Shown here one piece after another: positions 42,114 through 51,102 of a stretch of DNA of 52,990 bases. The DNA comes from Hyphomicrobiales bacterium (GTDB lineage Bacteria > Pseudomonadota > Alphaproteobacteria > Rhizobiales > Xanthobacteraceae). A program made the position numbers and the translations under genes. The stretch spans positions 1 through 52,990 of the forward strand of contig PLJS01000325.1 in assembly GCA_003140315.1 (NCBI GenBank), in the 5' to 3' direction. Numbering within the stretch: position 1 is the stretch's first letter; each line of letters opens with the position of its first letter. A model generated the notes under the pieces. That model did no database searches. It had not been told where the DNA came from and saw only the letters and a program-made list of their open reading frames with translations.

Positions 42114-43271
42114 ATGCCCATGAACCAGCACGCACGACTCGATCCCGCGCCGATCCCGTTCATCGACGTTGCGGCGCAGCGCCGCCGGCTCGGATCGCGC
42201 ATCGACGACGCGATCAAACGCGTGACCGACCACTGCCAGTTCATCAACGGGCCGGAGGTGTTTGCGCTCGAGAAGGACCTCGCGGGCTTTTGTGGAGCGC
42301 GGCACGCGATCGGCGTCGCAAGCGGGACCGACGCGCTCGTGCTGGTGCTGATGGCCAAGGGCATTGGCGCGGGCGATGCGGTGATCTGTCCGTCCTTCAC
42401 CTACGCGGCGACACCGGAATCGATCGCGCTCGTCGGCGCGACGCCGGTGTTCTCGGACGTGAACGAGACGACGTTCAATATCGACCCTGCTGGCATCGAG
42501 AAAGCCGTCGCGACGGCCAAGCGCGCCGGCCTCAAACCGAAGGCGCTGATGACTGTCGACCTGTTCGGACTGCCGGCCGACTACGACGCGATCAACCCGG
42601 TCGCGCAGCGCCTCGGTCTTTACGTGATCGACGACGCCGCGCAGTCCTTCGGCGCGGACACCAAGGGCAGCAAGATCGGAACGCTCGCGCCCGTCACCAC
42701 GACCAGTTTCTTTCCGGCCAAGCCGCTCGGCTGCTACGGCGACGGGGGCGCGGTGTTCACCGACGACGACACGCTCGCGGACATGATCAGGAGCTTGCGC
42801 AATCACGGGCAGGGCACCGATCGCTATGACAATGTGCGCGTCGGCATGACCGGGCGGCTCGATACCATCCAGGCGGCGGTGCTGATCGAGAAGCTGAAGA
42901 TCTTCCCCGAGGAGATCGTGGCGCGTGAGCGCATCGCGCGGCGCTATAACGCCAAGCTCGCTGATGTCGTTAAGGTCCCGCACATCGCGAACGAGCATTC
43001 CTGCGTCTGGGCGCAATATACGGTCCGCGTGTCGGGCGGCCGGCGCGACGCGCTTGCCACGGCGCTCCGCGCGCAGGGCATTCCGACCGCGATGTACTAC
43101 CCGAAACCCTGCCACGCCCAAGGCGCCTATCGCGACCGGCCGGTCGCGGACGGCGGGCTTGCGGTCACCGAGCGGCTCGCGACTGACGTGATCAGTCTGC
43201 CGATGCACGCCTATCTCGACGAAGCGACCCAGGATCGCATCGTCGCGGCGGTGCGCGGGGCGATGCTATAA
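42114..43271 (+). CDS. DegT/DnrJ/EryC1 aminotransferase, candidate GnnB/WbpE type
   Basis: 385-residue PLP-dependent sugar aminotransferase (ATG 42114 or 42120). IPFIDVAAQRRRLGSRIDDAI, VASGTDALVLVLMAKGIGAGDAV, PSFTYAATPESI, DLFGLPADYDAI, IDDAAQSFGA and the PLP-Lys region SFFPAKPLGCYGDGGAVFTDD are canonical, as is the RLDTIQAAVL segment. It should transfer an amino group from glutamate to a 3-keto nucleotide sugar made by the preceding dehydrogenase. The likely end use is lipid A with 2,3-diamino-glucose or an O-antigen diamino sugar. Confidence 0.9.
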   Translation: MPMNQHARLDPAPIPFIDVAAQRRRLGSRIDDAIKRVTDHCQFINGPEVFALEKDLAGFCGARHAIGVASGTDALVLVLMAKGIGAGDAVICPSFTYAATPESIALVGATPVFSDVNETTFNIDPAGIEKAVATAKRAGLKPKALMTVDLFGLPADYDAINPVAQRLGLYVIDDAAQSFGADTKGSKIGTLAPVTTTSFFPAKPLGCYGDGGAVFTDDDTLADMIRSLRNHGQGTDRYDNVRVGMTGRLDTIQAAVLIEKLKIFPEEIVARERIARRYNAKLADVVKVPHIANEHSCVWAQYTVRVSGGRRDALATALRAQGIPTAMYYPKPCHAQGAYRDRPVADGGLAVTERLATDVISLPMHAYLDEATQDRIVAAVRGAML

Positions 43272-43315
43272 GGGCATCGCAGCAGGCGATTCCGCGCTGC
43301 TGTCGGGCCTTTTGA

Positions 43316-44875
43316 ATGATCAACCGCATCCTTGCCGTCGGAGGCCTGACGCTCTTATCGCGCGTCACGGGCTTTGCGCGCGACATCGTCATGGCGGCCG
43401 TGCTCGGCGCAGGCCCCGTCGCGGATGCGTTCCTGGTCGCGTTCCGCCTGCCGAATCATTTCCGTGCGATCTTCGCGGAGGGTGCGTTCGCGGCGGCCTT
43501 CGTGCCCGCCTATTCGCGCATCCGGATCGCAGGCGGAGCCGACGCCGCCAAGCTGTTCAGCGATCGCATCTTCACGCTCCTGTTCGCGAGCCAGGTCGTG
43601 CTGCTCGCCCTTGCTCTGGTGTTTACGCCGGGCGTGATCGCGCTGCTCGCACCCGGTTTCGAGCATGACTGGGGGCGTTTCGATCTTGCGGTCGCGCTCA
43701 CGCGGATCACCTTCCCGTATTTGCTGCTGATGACGCTGGTGACGTTGTTCTCCGGCATTCTCAATTCGATCGGGCGGTTCGCCACCGCCTCCGCGGCGCC
43801 GATCCTGCTCAACCTCACCATGATGGTGGCGCTGCTGGTGGCGGCCTTCTTCCCGACTCCCGGCCACGCTGCCGCGTGGGGCGTGTTGATCGCGGGCGTG
43901 CTTGAAGTGCTGCTGGTCGGCGGCGATGCGCTGCGCAACGACGTGCTGACGGCATTTCGCTGGCCGCGCTGGGACGAAGACGTCAAACGCTTCTTCAAGG
44001 CGCTCATCCCGGCGACCATCGGCTCGGCCGGCGTGCAGCTTGCGCTGTTCGCCGACACCATCATTGGAAGCCTGCTCGCGGCCGGCGCGCTCTCGGCGCT
44101 CTACTATGCCGACCGCCTCTATCAGCTTCCCGGCGGCGTGATCGGGATCGCGGTCGGCACCGTGCTGCTGCCCGAAATGGCGCGCCGCATCGCTTCGGGC
44201 GACGAGGCGGGCGCGCGGGCCGCGCAGGCGCGTGCCATCGAGTTCACGCTGCTGTTGGCTGTTCCGTGCGTTGCGGCATTTCTTGTGGTGCCGGACTTGA
44301 TCATGCGCGCGCTGTTCATGCGCGGCAAATTCACCGCGGACGACGCCCATGCCGCCGCCATGACGCTTGCGGCCTATTCGATCGGGCTCGTGCCGTTCGT
44401 GCTGATGCGCAGCGCGGTCGCGACCTTCCTGGCACGCGGCGACACGGCGACGCCGGTCAAAGCGGCGCTGAGCGCCGCCGCGGTCAACATCGCGTTCAAG
44501 GTCGCGTTCCTCTATTTCACGGCGCTCGCCCAGGTGGGCCTGGCGCTCGCGACCTCGTTCGGCACCTGGATCAATTTCACCCTGATCGTGTGGTTTGCAA
44601 CGCGCGCGGGCCGGATGGCGGCGGATCACGAGCTTGCGCGGGCGCTGGCAAGGCTCGCGGTGGCGGGGCTGATCCTTACGGTCGCGCTGTGGCTTGCCCA
44701 CGCGGCGATGTCCGGGCTGCGTGATGAGATCGCGCTCGTCGCGCTCGCGGCGCTCGGGGCGCTTGTTTATGCCGCCACGATCTTCGCGCTGTTCGGCAAG
44801 TCGTGGCTTGCGGGGCTTTGGCGCGGACCGGGCGGCGTCACGCCGCCCGTTTCCGTTCCTCCGGAACAAGCGTGA
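43316..44875 (+). CDS. murJ: Lipid II flippase MurJ (MviN family)
   Basis: 519-residue integral membrane protein with about fourteen hydrophobic segments. It translocates lipid-linked peptidoglycan precursor across the inner membrane. LTLLSRVTGFARDIVMAAVLGAGPVADAFLVAFRLPNHFRAIFAEGAF (in parts) is the MurJ N-terminal signature, with the functionally important Arg and Asp residues of the first helices; LYYADRLYQLPGGVIGIAVGTVLLPEMAR and FLARGDTATPVK are also typical. Its 3' end overlaps the convergent HtrA-like gene by 38 bases. Full family length. Confidence 0.97.
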   Translation: MINRILAVGGLTLLSRVTGFARDIVMAAVLGAGPVADAFLVAFRLPNHFRAIFAEGAFAAAFVPAYSRIRIAGGADAAKLFSDRIFTLLFASQVVLLALALVFTPGVIALLAPGFEHDWGRFDLAVALTRITFPYLLLMTLVTLFSGILNSIGRFATASAAPILLNLTMMVALLVAAFFPTPGHAAAWGVLIAGVLEVLLVGGDALRNDVLTAFRWPRWDEDVKRFFKALIPATIGSAGVQLALFADTIIGSLLAAGALSALYYADRLYQLPGGVIGIAVGTVLLPEMARRIASGDEAGARAAQARAIEFTLLLAVPCVAAFLVVPDLIMRALFMRGKFTADDAHAAAMTLAAYSIGLVPFVLMRSAVATFLARGDTATPVKAALSAAAVNIAFKVAFLYFTALAQVGLALATSFGTWINFTLIVWFATRAGRMAADHELARALARLAVAGLILTVALWLAHAAMSGLRDEIALVALAALGALVYAATIFALFGKSWLAGLWRGPGGVTPPVSVPPEQA

Positions 44876-45887
44876 AGCTGCGCGGCTTGCCGAGCCGCAG
44901 CACGTCGATCGTCACCGACCGCCCGATGCGCTCGCCGGTGAGCAGGCGGATGAGATCGTCGGCGCCGGTGACCGGCTCGCCGTCGAGCCGGACGATCATG
45001 TCGCCGGTCAGCAGGCCCGCGCGGTTTGCGGGGCTTCCGGGCTCGGACGCCGAGATGGTCGCGGCCGAAGTCTGAGAGAGGGCGGCCGCAAGCTGCCAAC
45101 GGCGCGGGATCGCGGTCTGCTGCGCTCCGATCCCGATGAAGGCGCGGCGCACGCGGCCATGGCGCACAAGCTCGCCAAGCACGAAGTTCGCGGTGTTCGC
45201 CGCAACCGCAAAGCAGATGCCCTGCGCGCCCTGGATGATGGCGGTGTTGATGCCGATCACCTCGCCGCGCGAGGAGACGAGCGGCCCGCCGGAATTGCCC
45301 GGATTGAGCGCGGCGTCGGTCTGGATCACGTCGTCGATCAGCCGGCCGGTGCGGGCGCGCAGCGAGCGGCCGAGCGCCGAGATGACGCCCGCCGTCACGG
45401 TCGATTCGAACCCGAGCGGATTACCGATCGCGACGGCTACCTGTCCGCGCTTAAGGCGCTTGGAATCGCCCAACGTGGCTGCGGGCAGGGTGACCGGAGC
45501 ATCGGCCCGCAGCAGCGCGATGTCGGTATCCGGGTCGTCGCCGATGACCCGGGCGGTGAGGTTGCGGCCATCGACGGTCATCAGCTCGACCCGGGTGGCG
45601 CCGTTGACCACGTGACTATTGGTCAGGACGAGGCCATCGGGCGCCACGATCACGCCCGAGCCGGAACCGGCGCGCGCCGCATCGCCTTTGTGACGCACGT
45701 CGATGCGCACGACAGCGGGACCGACGCGGTCGACCACGTCCGTGATCGTGCGCGAGTAGACGTCCAGGAGGGTATCATCATCCGTTGGCGGCGCGGTCGC
45801 GGCGCCGGCGGCGGGCAGGGTCGACAGTTCAGGACTCTCGTCCAAAACCTGGTCGGTCAAGACGAGATCGGCGGTGAAATCGAGCAT
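44838..45887 (-). CDS. HtrA/DegP-like trypsin-fold serine protease with one PDZ domain, no visible signal peptide
   Basis: 349-residue protein. The trypsin-like domain (about 40-230) has all three catalytic residues: His92 in TNSHVV, Asp122 in DTDIALL and Ser199 in NPGNSGGP. A single PDZ domain (about 245-340) includes GIGAQQT and GDMIVRLDGEPVTGADDL. Unlike DegP/DegS/DegQ, the N-terminus (MLDFTADLVLTDQVLDESPE) has no hydrophobic or basic signal, so as annotated it would be cytosolic. The acidic N-terminal 40 residues look disordered. An upstream start is limited by the divergent RND adaptor gene. Tail-to-tail overlap with murJ. Confidence 0.9.
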   Translation of the reverse strand: MLDFTADLVLTDQVLDESPELSTLPAAGAATAPPTDDDTLLDVYSRTITDVVDRVGPAVVRIDVRHKGDAARAGSGSGVIVAPDGLVLTNSHVVNGATRVELMTVDGRNLTARVIGDDPDTDIALLRADAPVTLPAATLGDSKRLKRGQVAVAIGNPLGFESTVTAGVISALGRSLRARTGRLIDDVIQTDAALNPGNSGGPLVSSRGEVIGINTAIIQGAQGICFAVAANTANFVLGELVRHGRVRRAFIGIGAQQTAIPRRWQLAAALSQTSAATISASEPGSPANRAGLLTGDMIVRLDGEPVTGADDLIRLLTGERIGRSVTIDVLRLGKPRSFTLVPEERKRAA

Positions 45888-46059
45888 GGGGTTCCGGGGG
45901 GATGGACTTGCAATTCGTTCGCAGATATGGGGAGCGGGTCGCCACCAGGGAAGACCGGGCTACCGCGGCTCAGGTCTGCCACGTTTGCGTGATCACGGTC
46001 CGCCGTGGACGCGGTCGTTTATGGTAGACGACAGACCCCGGGCTTTTGACGGTGAATCT

Positions 46060-47235
46060 ATGCCGAAGCGGCTAGCCGCACGCGTAACGCTCCTTTGCCT
46101 CGGCCTTGCGCCGCTGTTGGCGGGTTGCGGGCAGGGTGCGCCCCAGCAGGCCGCGCCGCCGCCTCCTGCCGTGACGGTCGCCAAGCCAACCCAGCAGTCC
46201 GTGACCGACTTTGACGAATATGTCGGGCGCTTCGTTTCGGTCGACATGGTCGAAATACGCGCGCGCGTCCCCGGCTATCTGGACAAGGTGCACTTCGAGG
46301 ACGGGCAGATCGTCAAGCAGGGCGACCTGTTGTTCAGCATCGACCGCCGGCCGTTCGAGACCACGCTGGCGCAGACCAAGGCCAATCTGACGCAGGCGCG
46401 GGCAAATCTGTCATTCGCCGAAAGCGATCTCGCGCGCGGCCAGCAGCTTGTGCGCGACAAGACCATCACCGAGCAGACCTTCGATCAACGCACGCAGGCC
46501 AAGCGCGTGGCGGAGGCCTCCGTTGCCGCGCAGGAGGCCGCCGTCCGTCAGGCCGAACTCGACCTTCAGTTCACCGAGCTCAGGGCGCCGGTCGCGGGAC
46601 GCATCGGTGATCGGCGCGTATCGCCCGGCAACCTGGTCACCGGCGGCACCGGCGGCAATACGACGCTGCTCGCCACCATCGTGTCGATCGATCCGATCCG
46701 GTTCGAGTTCACGTTCGACGAGGCGTCCTATCTGCGCTACGAGCGGCTCGCCACCGGTGGCCCCGATGCTGCCAGCCGCGGCAAGGGCGTGAAGGTCTTG
46801 CTTAAGCTGATCGATGAGCCGGACTTTACCCACGAGGGCACGGTCGATTTCGTCGACAACGTCATCGACCGTTCGAGCGGCACCATTCGTGGGCGCGCGC
46901 AGATGCCGAACCCGAAGGGGCTGTTCACGCCCGGCATGTTCGCGCGCGTGCGCGTTCCGGCCTCAATCCCATACGATGCGCTGCTCGTGCCGGACGTCGC
47001 GGTCGGCAGCGAGCAAGTGCGCAAATACGTGATGGTCGTCGGGACAGATAACACCGCCACGCAGAAATACGTGACGTTGGGCCAGCTCGTCGGCGGCTTG
47101 CGCGTCGTCAACACCGGGCTTTCGCCCGACGACAGCGTCGTCGTCAACGGGCTCGCCCGCATCCGCCCGGGCATCAAGGTCGCGCCGCAGCCGGCAAAGC
47201 CGCCCGAGGCCGCGCCGCAAGCAAACCGCAACTAA
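46060..47235 (+). CDS. RND efflux periplasmic adaptor subunit (MexA/AcrA type lipoprotein)
   Basis: 391-residue membrane fusion protein. ATG 46060 gives a lipoprotein signal MPKRLAARVTLLCLGLAPLLAGCG with lipobox LAGC; longer track starts are not needed. A Pro-rich linker precedes VEIRARVPGYLDKVHFEDGQIVKQGDLLFSID (biotinyl-lipoyl half), a helical hairpin rich in Gln/Ala (about 95-170), LRAPVAGRIGDRRVSPGNLV (second lipoyl half) and the beta-barrel PNPKGLFTPGMFARVRV. It links the RND pump to an outer-membrane channel that is not in the window. Nine bases to the pump gene. Confidence 0.95.
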   Translation: MPKRLAARVTLLCLGLAPLLAGCGQGAPQQAAPPPPAVTVAKPTQQSVTDFDEYVGRFVSVDMVEIRARVPGYLDKVHFEDGQIVKQGDLLFSIDRRPFETTLAQTKANLTQARANLSFAESDLARGQQLVRDKTITEQTFDQRTQAKRVAEASVAAQEAAVRQAELDLQFTELRAPVAGRIGDRRVSPGNLVTGGTGGNTTLLATIVSIDPIRFEFTFDEASYLRYERLATGGPDAASRGKGVKVLLKLIDEPDFTHEGTVDFVDNVIDRSSGTIRGRAQMPNPKGLFTPGMFARVRVPASIPYDALLVPDVAVGSEQVRKYVMVVGTDNTATQKYVTLGQLVGGLRVVNTGLSPDDSVVVNGLARIRPGIKVAPQPAKPPEAAPQANRN

Positions 47236-47244
47236 GACGGTATC

Positions 47245-50200
47245 ATGCGACTTTCGCACTTCTTCATCGACAGGCCGATTTTCGCCTCGGTGATCGCGAT
47301 CGTGATCATCATCCTGGGGGGCGTCGCCTATTCGCGCCTGCCGGTCGCGCAGTATCCCGAAATCGCGCCGCCCGTCATCAACGTCGTCGGACAGTACCCG
47401 GGCGCGAGCGCCGAGACCGTCGCCGAAACCGTGGTCGCGCCGATCGAGCAGCAGATCAACGGCGTCGAGGGAATGCTCTACATCTCCTCGAACTCGACTG
47501 CCGACGGACGCTTCTCCATCGCGGTGACCTTCGACCTCGGGACCAATCTCGATACCGCGCAGGTGCAGGTACAGAATCGTGTTGCCATCGCGCAGCCGCG
47601 CCTGCCCTTGCAGGTGCAGCAGATCGGTGTGACGGTCACCAAGAGCTCGCCCGACATCCTGATGGTGGTGAGCCTCTACTCGCCCGACAAGTCGCGCGAC
47701 GCGCTGTACATTTCGAACTACGCCAATATCCAGATCAAGGACGTGCTCACGCGCGTCGACGGCGTCGGCTCCATCACGGTGTTCGGCAGCCGGGATTACG
47801 CGATGCAGGTCTGGCTCGACCCCACCCGTCTGCAATCTCTCAATCTGACGGCAACCGACGTCACCGCGGCGCTCGCGACACAGAACATCCAGGTCGCCTC
47901 AGGCGTGCTCAACCAGCCGCCGGTGCCGAACCAGCTTGCCTTCCAAGTCGCGGTGCAAACGCTCGGACGGCTCACCAATCCGGAAGAATTCGGCGATATC
48001 GTCGTCAAGCAGACCGCGAATGCCGTGGTGAAGCTGCGCGATGTCGCGCGCATCGAGCTGATCGCGCAGGACTATTCCTCGAATTCCTATCTCGACCGCT
48101 ATGAGTCCGTCGCGCTCGCGGTGTTCCAGCGGCCAGGATCGAACGCGCTCACGACAGGCGACAACATCGTCAAGACGATGCTGGAGATCTCGAAGGGGTT
48201 TCCGACCGGCATCGAATACGGGATCTTCTACAATCCGACGCTGTTTATCAAGCAGTCGGTGAATGCCGTCGTGGAGACGATCTTCGAGGCGGTTCTCCTC
48301 GTCGTGATCGTCATCATCCTGTTCCTACAGACTTGGCGTGCTGCCGTCATCCCGCTGCTGGCGATCCCGATCTCGCTGATCGGCACGTTCTTCACGATGA
48401 GCCTGTTCGGCTTCTCGCTCAACAATCTGTCGCTGTTCGGCCTGGTGCTGGCGATCGGTATCGTGGTCGACGATGCGATCGTCGTGGTCGAGAACGTCGA
48501 GCGCAATATCGCGGCCGGGCTCTCGCCGCGCGACGCGGCATACCGCACCATGGACGAAGTCGGCACGGCGTTGATTTCGATCGCGCTCGTGCTCTGCGCG
48601 GTGTTCATTCCCTCGACCTTCATTACCGGTATCACGGGGCAGTTCTACCGCCAGTTCGCGCTGACGATCGCGAGCGCGACCGTCATCTCGCTGATCGTTT
48701 CGCTGACGCTGTCGCCGGCCATGTGCGCGCTGCTGCTCAAAGCGCACGATCCCGAACACCGGGATCGCTGGTGGGAAAAGCCGATCCACGGCTTCTTCCG
48801 ACTGTTCAACCGCGGCTTCGACGGGTTCGGCAAAGGCCTGGGCTGGGCCGTCAGCAAGGTCGTGCGCCATGCGCTCGTGATGCTGCTGCTCTATGCGGCC
48901 ATTCTGGGGCTCGGGTTGACCGAATTCCGCCGGACGCCACAGGGCTTCATTCCGCAGATCGATCGCGGCATCCTGATTCTCGCCTCGCAGCTGCCTCCGG
49001 GTGCGTCCCTGCAACGAACCGACGAGGTGATGCGGCGCGCCGCCGAGGTCGTGCTCGCGACGCCCGGCGTCGCGCACGCGGTGAACATCGTCGGATTCTC
49101 CGGCGCGACCTTCACCAACGCGTCAAACGCCGGCGCGATGTTCATCGTGCTCGATCCTTTCGAGGAACGCGCGAAGGATCCCACGAAGTCTGGGCCGGCG
49201 ATCCAGCGAACGCTGATCCAGAAGCTGTCGTCGATCCAGGACGCTTTCCTGATCGTAGTCATGCCGCCGCCGGTTTCCGGCATCGGCAACGCCGGCGGCT
49301 TCCGCATGATGGTGGAGGATCGCGGCGGCCTCGGCCTGCAGGCGCTGCAGCAGGCGGTCGGCGCCATGATGGGCCGCGCGGCGCAGACCATCGGCCTGCA
49401 ACAGGTGTTCTCGTTGTTCGAGACCGCGACGCCGCAGCTTTATCTTGATATCGACCGCAACAAGGCACAGCTCCTCGGCATCAACGTCGCCGACGTGTTC
49501 AACGCGTTGCAGATCTATCTCGGTTCGGCCTACGTCAACGACTTCAACCTGTTCGGCCGGACGTTCCGTGTGCAGGCGCAGGCGGACGCGAATTACCGCC
49601 TCGAGCCCAAGGACGTGCTGCAACTGCGCGTGCGCAACTCGGCCGGCGATACCGTGCCGCTCGGCTCGTTCACGACCGTGCGCGACATCTCAGGGCCGTT
49701 CCGGGTCCCGCGCTACAACATCTATCCGGCGGCCGAGCTCGACGGCAACGCGGCGCCCGGCTACAGCCAGGGCCAGGCGATCGAGATCATGCAGAAGCTC
49801 GCGGCCGAAACGTTGCCGCCCGGCTTCTCCTACGAGTGGACCACGCTTGCCTTCCAGCAGATCCGGGCCGGCGACACGGCGATTTTCGCGTTCACGCTCG
49901 GCGTGGTGTTCGTGTTCCTGGTGCTGGCGGCGCAGTATGAGAGTCTCACCTTGCCGCTCGCCGTCATCCTCATCGTGCCGATGTGTCTGGTCGCGGCGAT
50001 CCTCGGCGTAATCCTGCGCGGTCAGGACAACAACATCCTGACGCAGGTAGGCTTCATCGTGCTGATCGCGCTCGCTGCGAAGAACGCGATCCTGATCGTG
50101 GAATTCGCAAAGCAGCTTGAGGATCAGGGACGCGATCGCTTCGAAGCAGCCGTCGAGGCCGCGCGATTGCGGTTGCGGCCGATCATCATGACGTCGCTCG

Positions 50201-50415
50201 CCTTCGTCCTCGGCGTCTTTCCGCTCGTGACCGCGATCGGCGCGGGCGCCGAATTGCGCCAGGCCCTCGGCACCGCGGTGTTCTCCGGCATGATCGGCGT
50301 CACGGCGTTCGGCCTCATCTTCACGCCGGTGTTCTATGTCGTGTGCCGCTGGCTCGCTGGTCTCGGCGCGCGCCTCTCAAAACATCCCGAGCCGGCGCCG
50401 CATCCGGCCGAGTAG
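47245..50415 (+). CDS. RND multidrug efflux transporter, inner-membrane pump (AcrB/MexB type, HAE1)
   Basis: 1056-residue proton-driven pump, full length for the family. FFIDRPIFASVIAIVIIILGG starts TM1; the large porter loops follow TM1 and TM7; TM4 carries the proton-relay Asp pair in GIVVDDAIVVVENVERN (about 408-409). Later landmarks: PRDAAYRTMDEVG, PSTFITGITGQFYRQF, FLVLAAQYESLTLPLAVI, LIALAAKNAILIVEFAKQ (TM10 Lys) and LRLRPIIMTSLAFVLGVFPL. Exports hydrophobic or amphipathic compounds with the upstream adaptor. No TolC-type gene or dedicated regulator is adjacent. Substrate range cannot be read. Confidence 0.97.
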   Translation: MRLSHFFIDRPIFASVIAIVIIILGGVAYSRLPVAQYPEIAPPVINVVGQYPGASAETVAETVVAPIEQQINGVEGMLYISSNSTADGRFSIAVTFDLGTNLDTAQVQVQNRVAIAQPRLPLQVQQIGVTVTKSSPDILMVVSLYSPDKSRDALYISNYANIQIKDVLTRVDGVGSITVFGSRDYAMQVWLDPTRLQSLNLTATDVTAALATQNIQVASGVLNQPPVPNQLAFQVAVQTLGRLTNPEEFGDIVVKQTANAVVKLRDVARIELIAQDYSSNSYLDRYESVALAVFQRPGSNALTTGDNIVKTMLEISKGFPTGIEYGIFYNPTLFIKQSVNAVVETIFEAVLLVVIVIILFLQTWRAAVIPLLAIPISLIGTFFTMSLFGFSLNNLSLFGLVLAIGIVVDDAIVVVENVERNIAAGLSPRDAAYRTMDEVGTALISIALVLCAVFIPSTFITGITGQFYRQFALTIASATVISLIVSLTLSPAMCALLLKAHDPEHRDRWWEKPIHGFFRLFNRGFDGFGKGLGWAVSKVVRHALVMLLLYAAILGLGLTEFRRTPQGFIPQIDRGILILASQLPPGASLQRTDEVMRRAAEVVLATPGVAHAVNIVGFSGATFTNASNAGAMFIVLDPFEERAKDPTKSGPAIQRTLIQKLSSIQDAFLIVVMPPPVSGIGNAGGFRMMVEDRGGLGLQALQQAVGAMMGRAAQTIGLQQVFSLFETATPQLYLDIDRNKAQLLGINVADVFNALQIYLGSAYVNDFNLFGRTFRVQAQADANYRLEPKDVLQLRVRNSAGDTVPLGSFTTVRDISGPFRVPRYNIYPAAELDGNAAPGYSQGQAIEIMQKLAAETLPPGFSYEWTTLAFQQIRAGDTAIFAFTLGVVFVFLVLAAQYESLTLPLAVILIVPMCLVAAILGVILRGQDNNILTQVGFIVLIALAAKNAILIVEFAKQLEDQGRDRFEAAVEAARLRLRPIIMTSLAFVLGVFPLVTAIGAGAELRQALGTAVFSGMIGVTAFGLIFTPVFYVVCRWLAGLGARLSKHPEPAPHPAE

Positions 50416-50583
50416 CGCTGCGGCAAACGATCGCGGCGTGAATGTGCGGCTGCGGCACGCGATTTCACGGGATCGTGATCCCGCGACCTGCGGCCCCCAT
50501 GGTCTGTTCGGCGGAATAACAAACAGCAGTCGGGGTTGTCCGGAAGCCGGGCTTCGGCTGGTTTAACCTGGGGGAGAGAGACG
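50416..50583. other. Intergenic region before cytochrome c' gene
   Basis: 168 bases with no gene. Contains the dyad GGGATC-GT-GATCCC at 50469-50482 (extended by one C-G pair) and a small GAAGC-CGG-GCTTC hairpin near 50552. The dyad is a possible operator for the cytochrome genes. Confidence 0.4.
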
Positions 50584-51018
50584 ATTCGTACCGTGCTCGC
50601 CGTTGTGGCGATTGCTATTGGCGTAACCGCCGTTGTTGCCCAGTCCGACCCGATCGCGACGCGCAAGCAGATCATGAAGAACGTGGGCGCGGCGGCCAAG
50701 ACCGGCGGCGGCATGGCGAAGGGCGAGGCGCCCTATGACCAGGCCAAGGCGCTTGAGATCTTTGCGACCTTTGCGGATGCGGGCGCCAAGATGCCGGGAC
50801 TGTTCCCAGAGGATTCCAAGACCGGCGGTGACACCGCGGCGCTGCCGGCGATTTGGCAGAACATGGCCGACTTCAAGGGCAAGTTCGACAAGTTCGCCGC
50901 CGACGCCAAGGCGGCGCAAGCCTCGGTCAAGGATCTCGACAGCTTCAAGTCGGCGTTCGGCGGCATCACTAAGAACTGCGGCGCCTGTCACGAGACCTAC
51001 CGCGCGAAGAAGAGCTGA
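50584..51018 (+). CDS. Class II cytochrome c (c556 / c' type), possible ATT start
   Basis: About 144-residue periplasmic cytochrome: a hydrophobic signal (RTVLAVVAIAIGVTAVVAQ), then a four-helix bundle domain and the C-terminal heme site NCGACHETYR, which gives the single CxxCH of class II cytochromes. The start is unusual. A very strong GGGGGAGAGAG sits 3-4 bases before ATT 50584, and starting there keeps the Arg needed in a signal n-region. GTG 50593 would remove that Arg; TTG 50536 gives a long leader. No ATG fits. It is followed by a diheme cytochrome gene, so the pair probably forms a periplasmic electron-transfer unit. Confidence 0.85.
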   Translation: MRTVLAVVAIAIGVTAVVAQSDPIATRKQIMKNVGAAAKTGGGMAKGEAPYDQAKALEIFATFADAGAKMPGLFPEDSKTGGDTAALPAIWQNMADFKGKFDKFAADAKAAQASVKDLDSFKSAFGGITKNCGACHETYRAKKS

Positions 51019-51102
51019 GCGGCGAATTCCGCTTTATGATGAGCGGCGGCCGTCGATATGACGCGCCGCCCTTCTGATTCTCGGGCTGGGCGGAACAAAC
51101 GA

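Noticed and set aside
41098-43271. WbpB/WbpE (diacetamido-uronate) assignment for the dehydrogenase/aminotransferase pair
   Set aside because: Not excluded, but ranked second: no UDP-GlcNAc 6-dehydrogenase (WbpA) or acetyltransferase (WbpD) is nearby.
43355-44869. 504-residue minus-strand ORF opposite murJ
   Set aside because: Antisense of a membrane protein gene gives a charged low-complexity product; not a gene.
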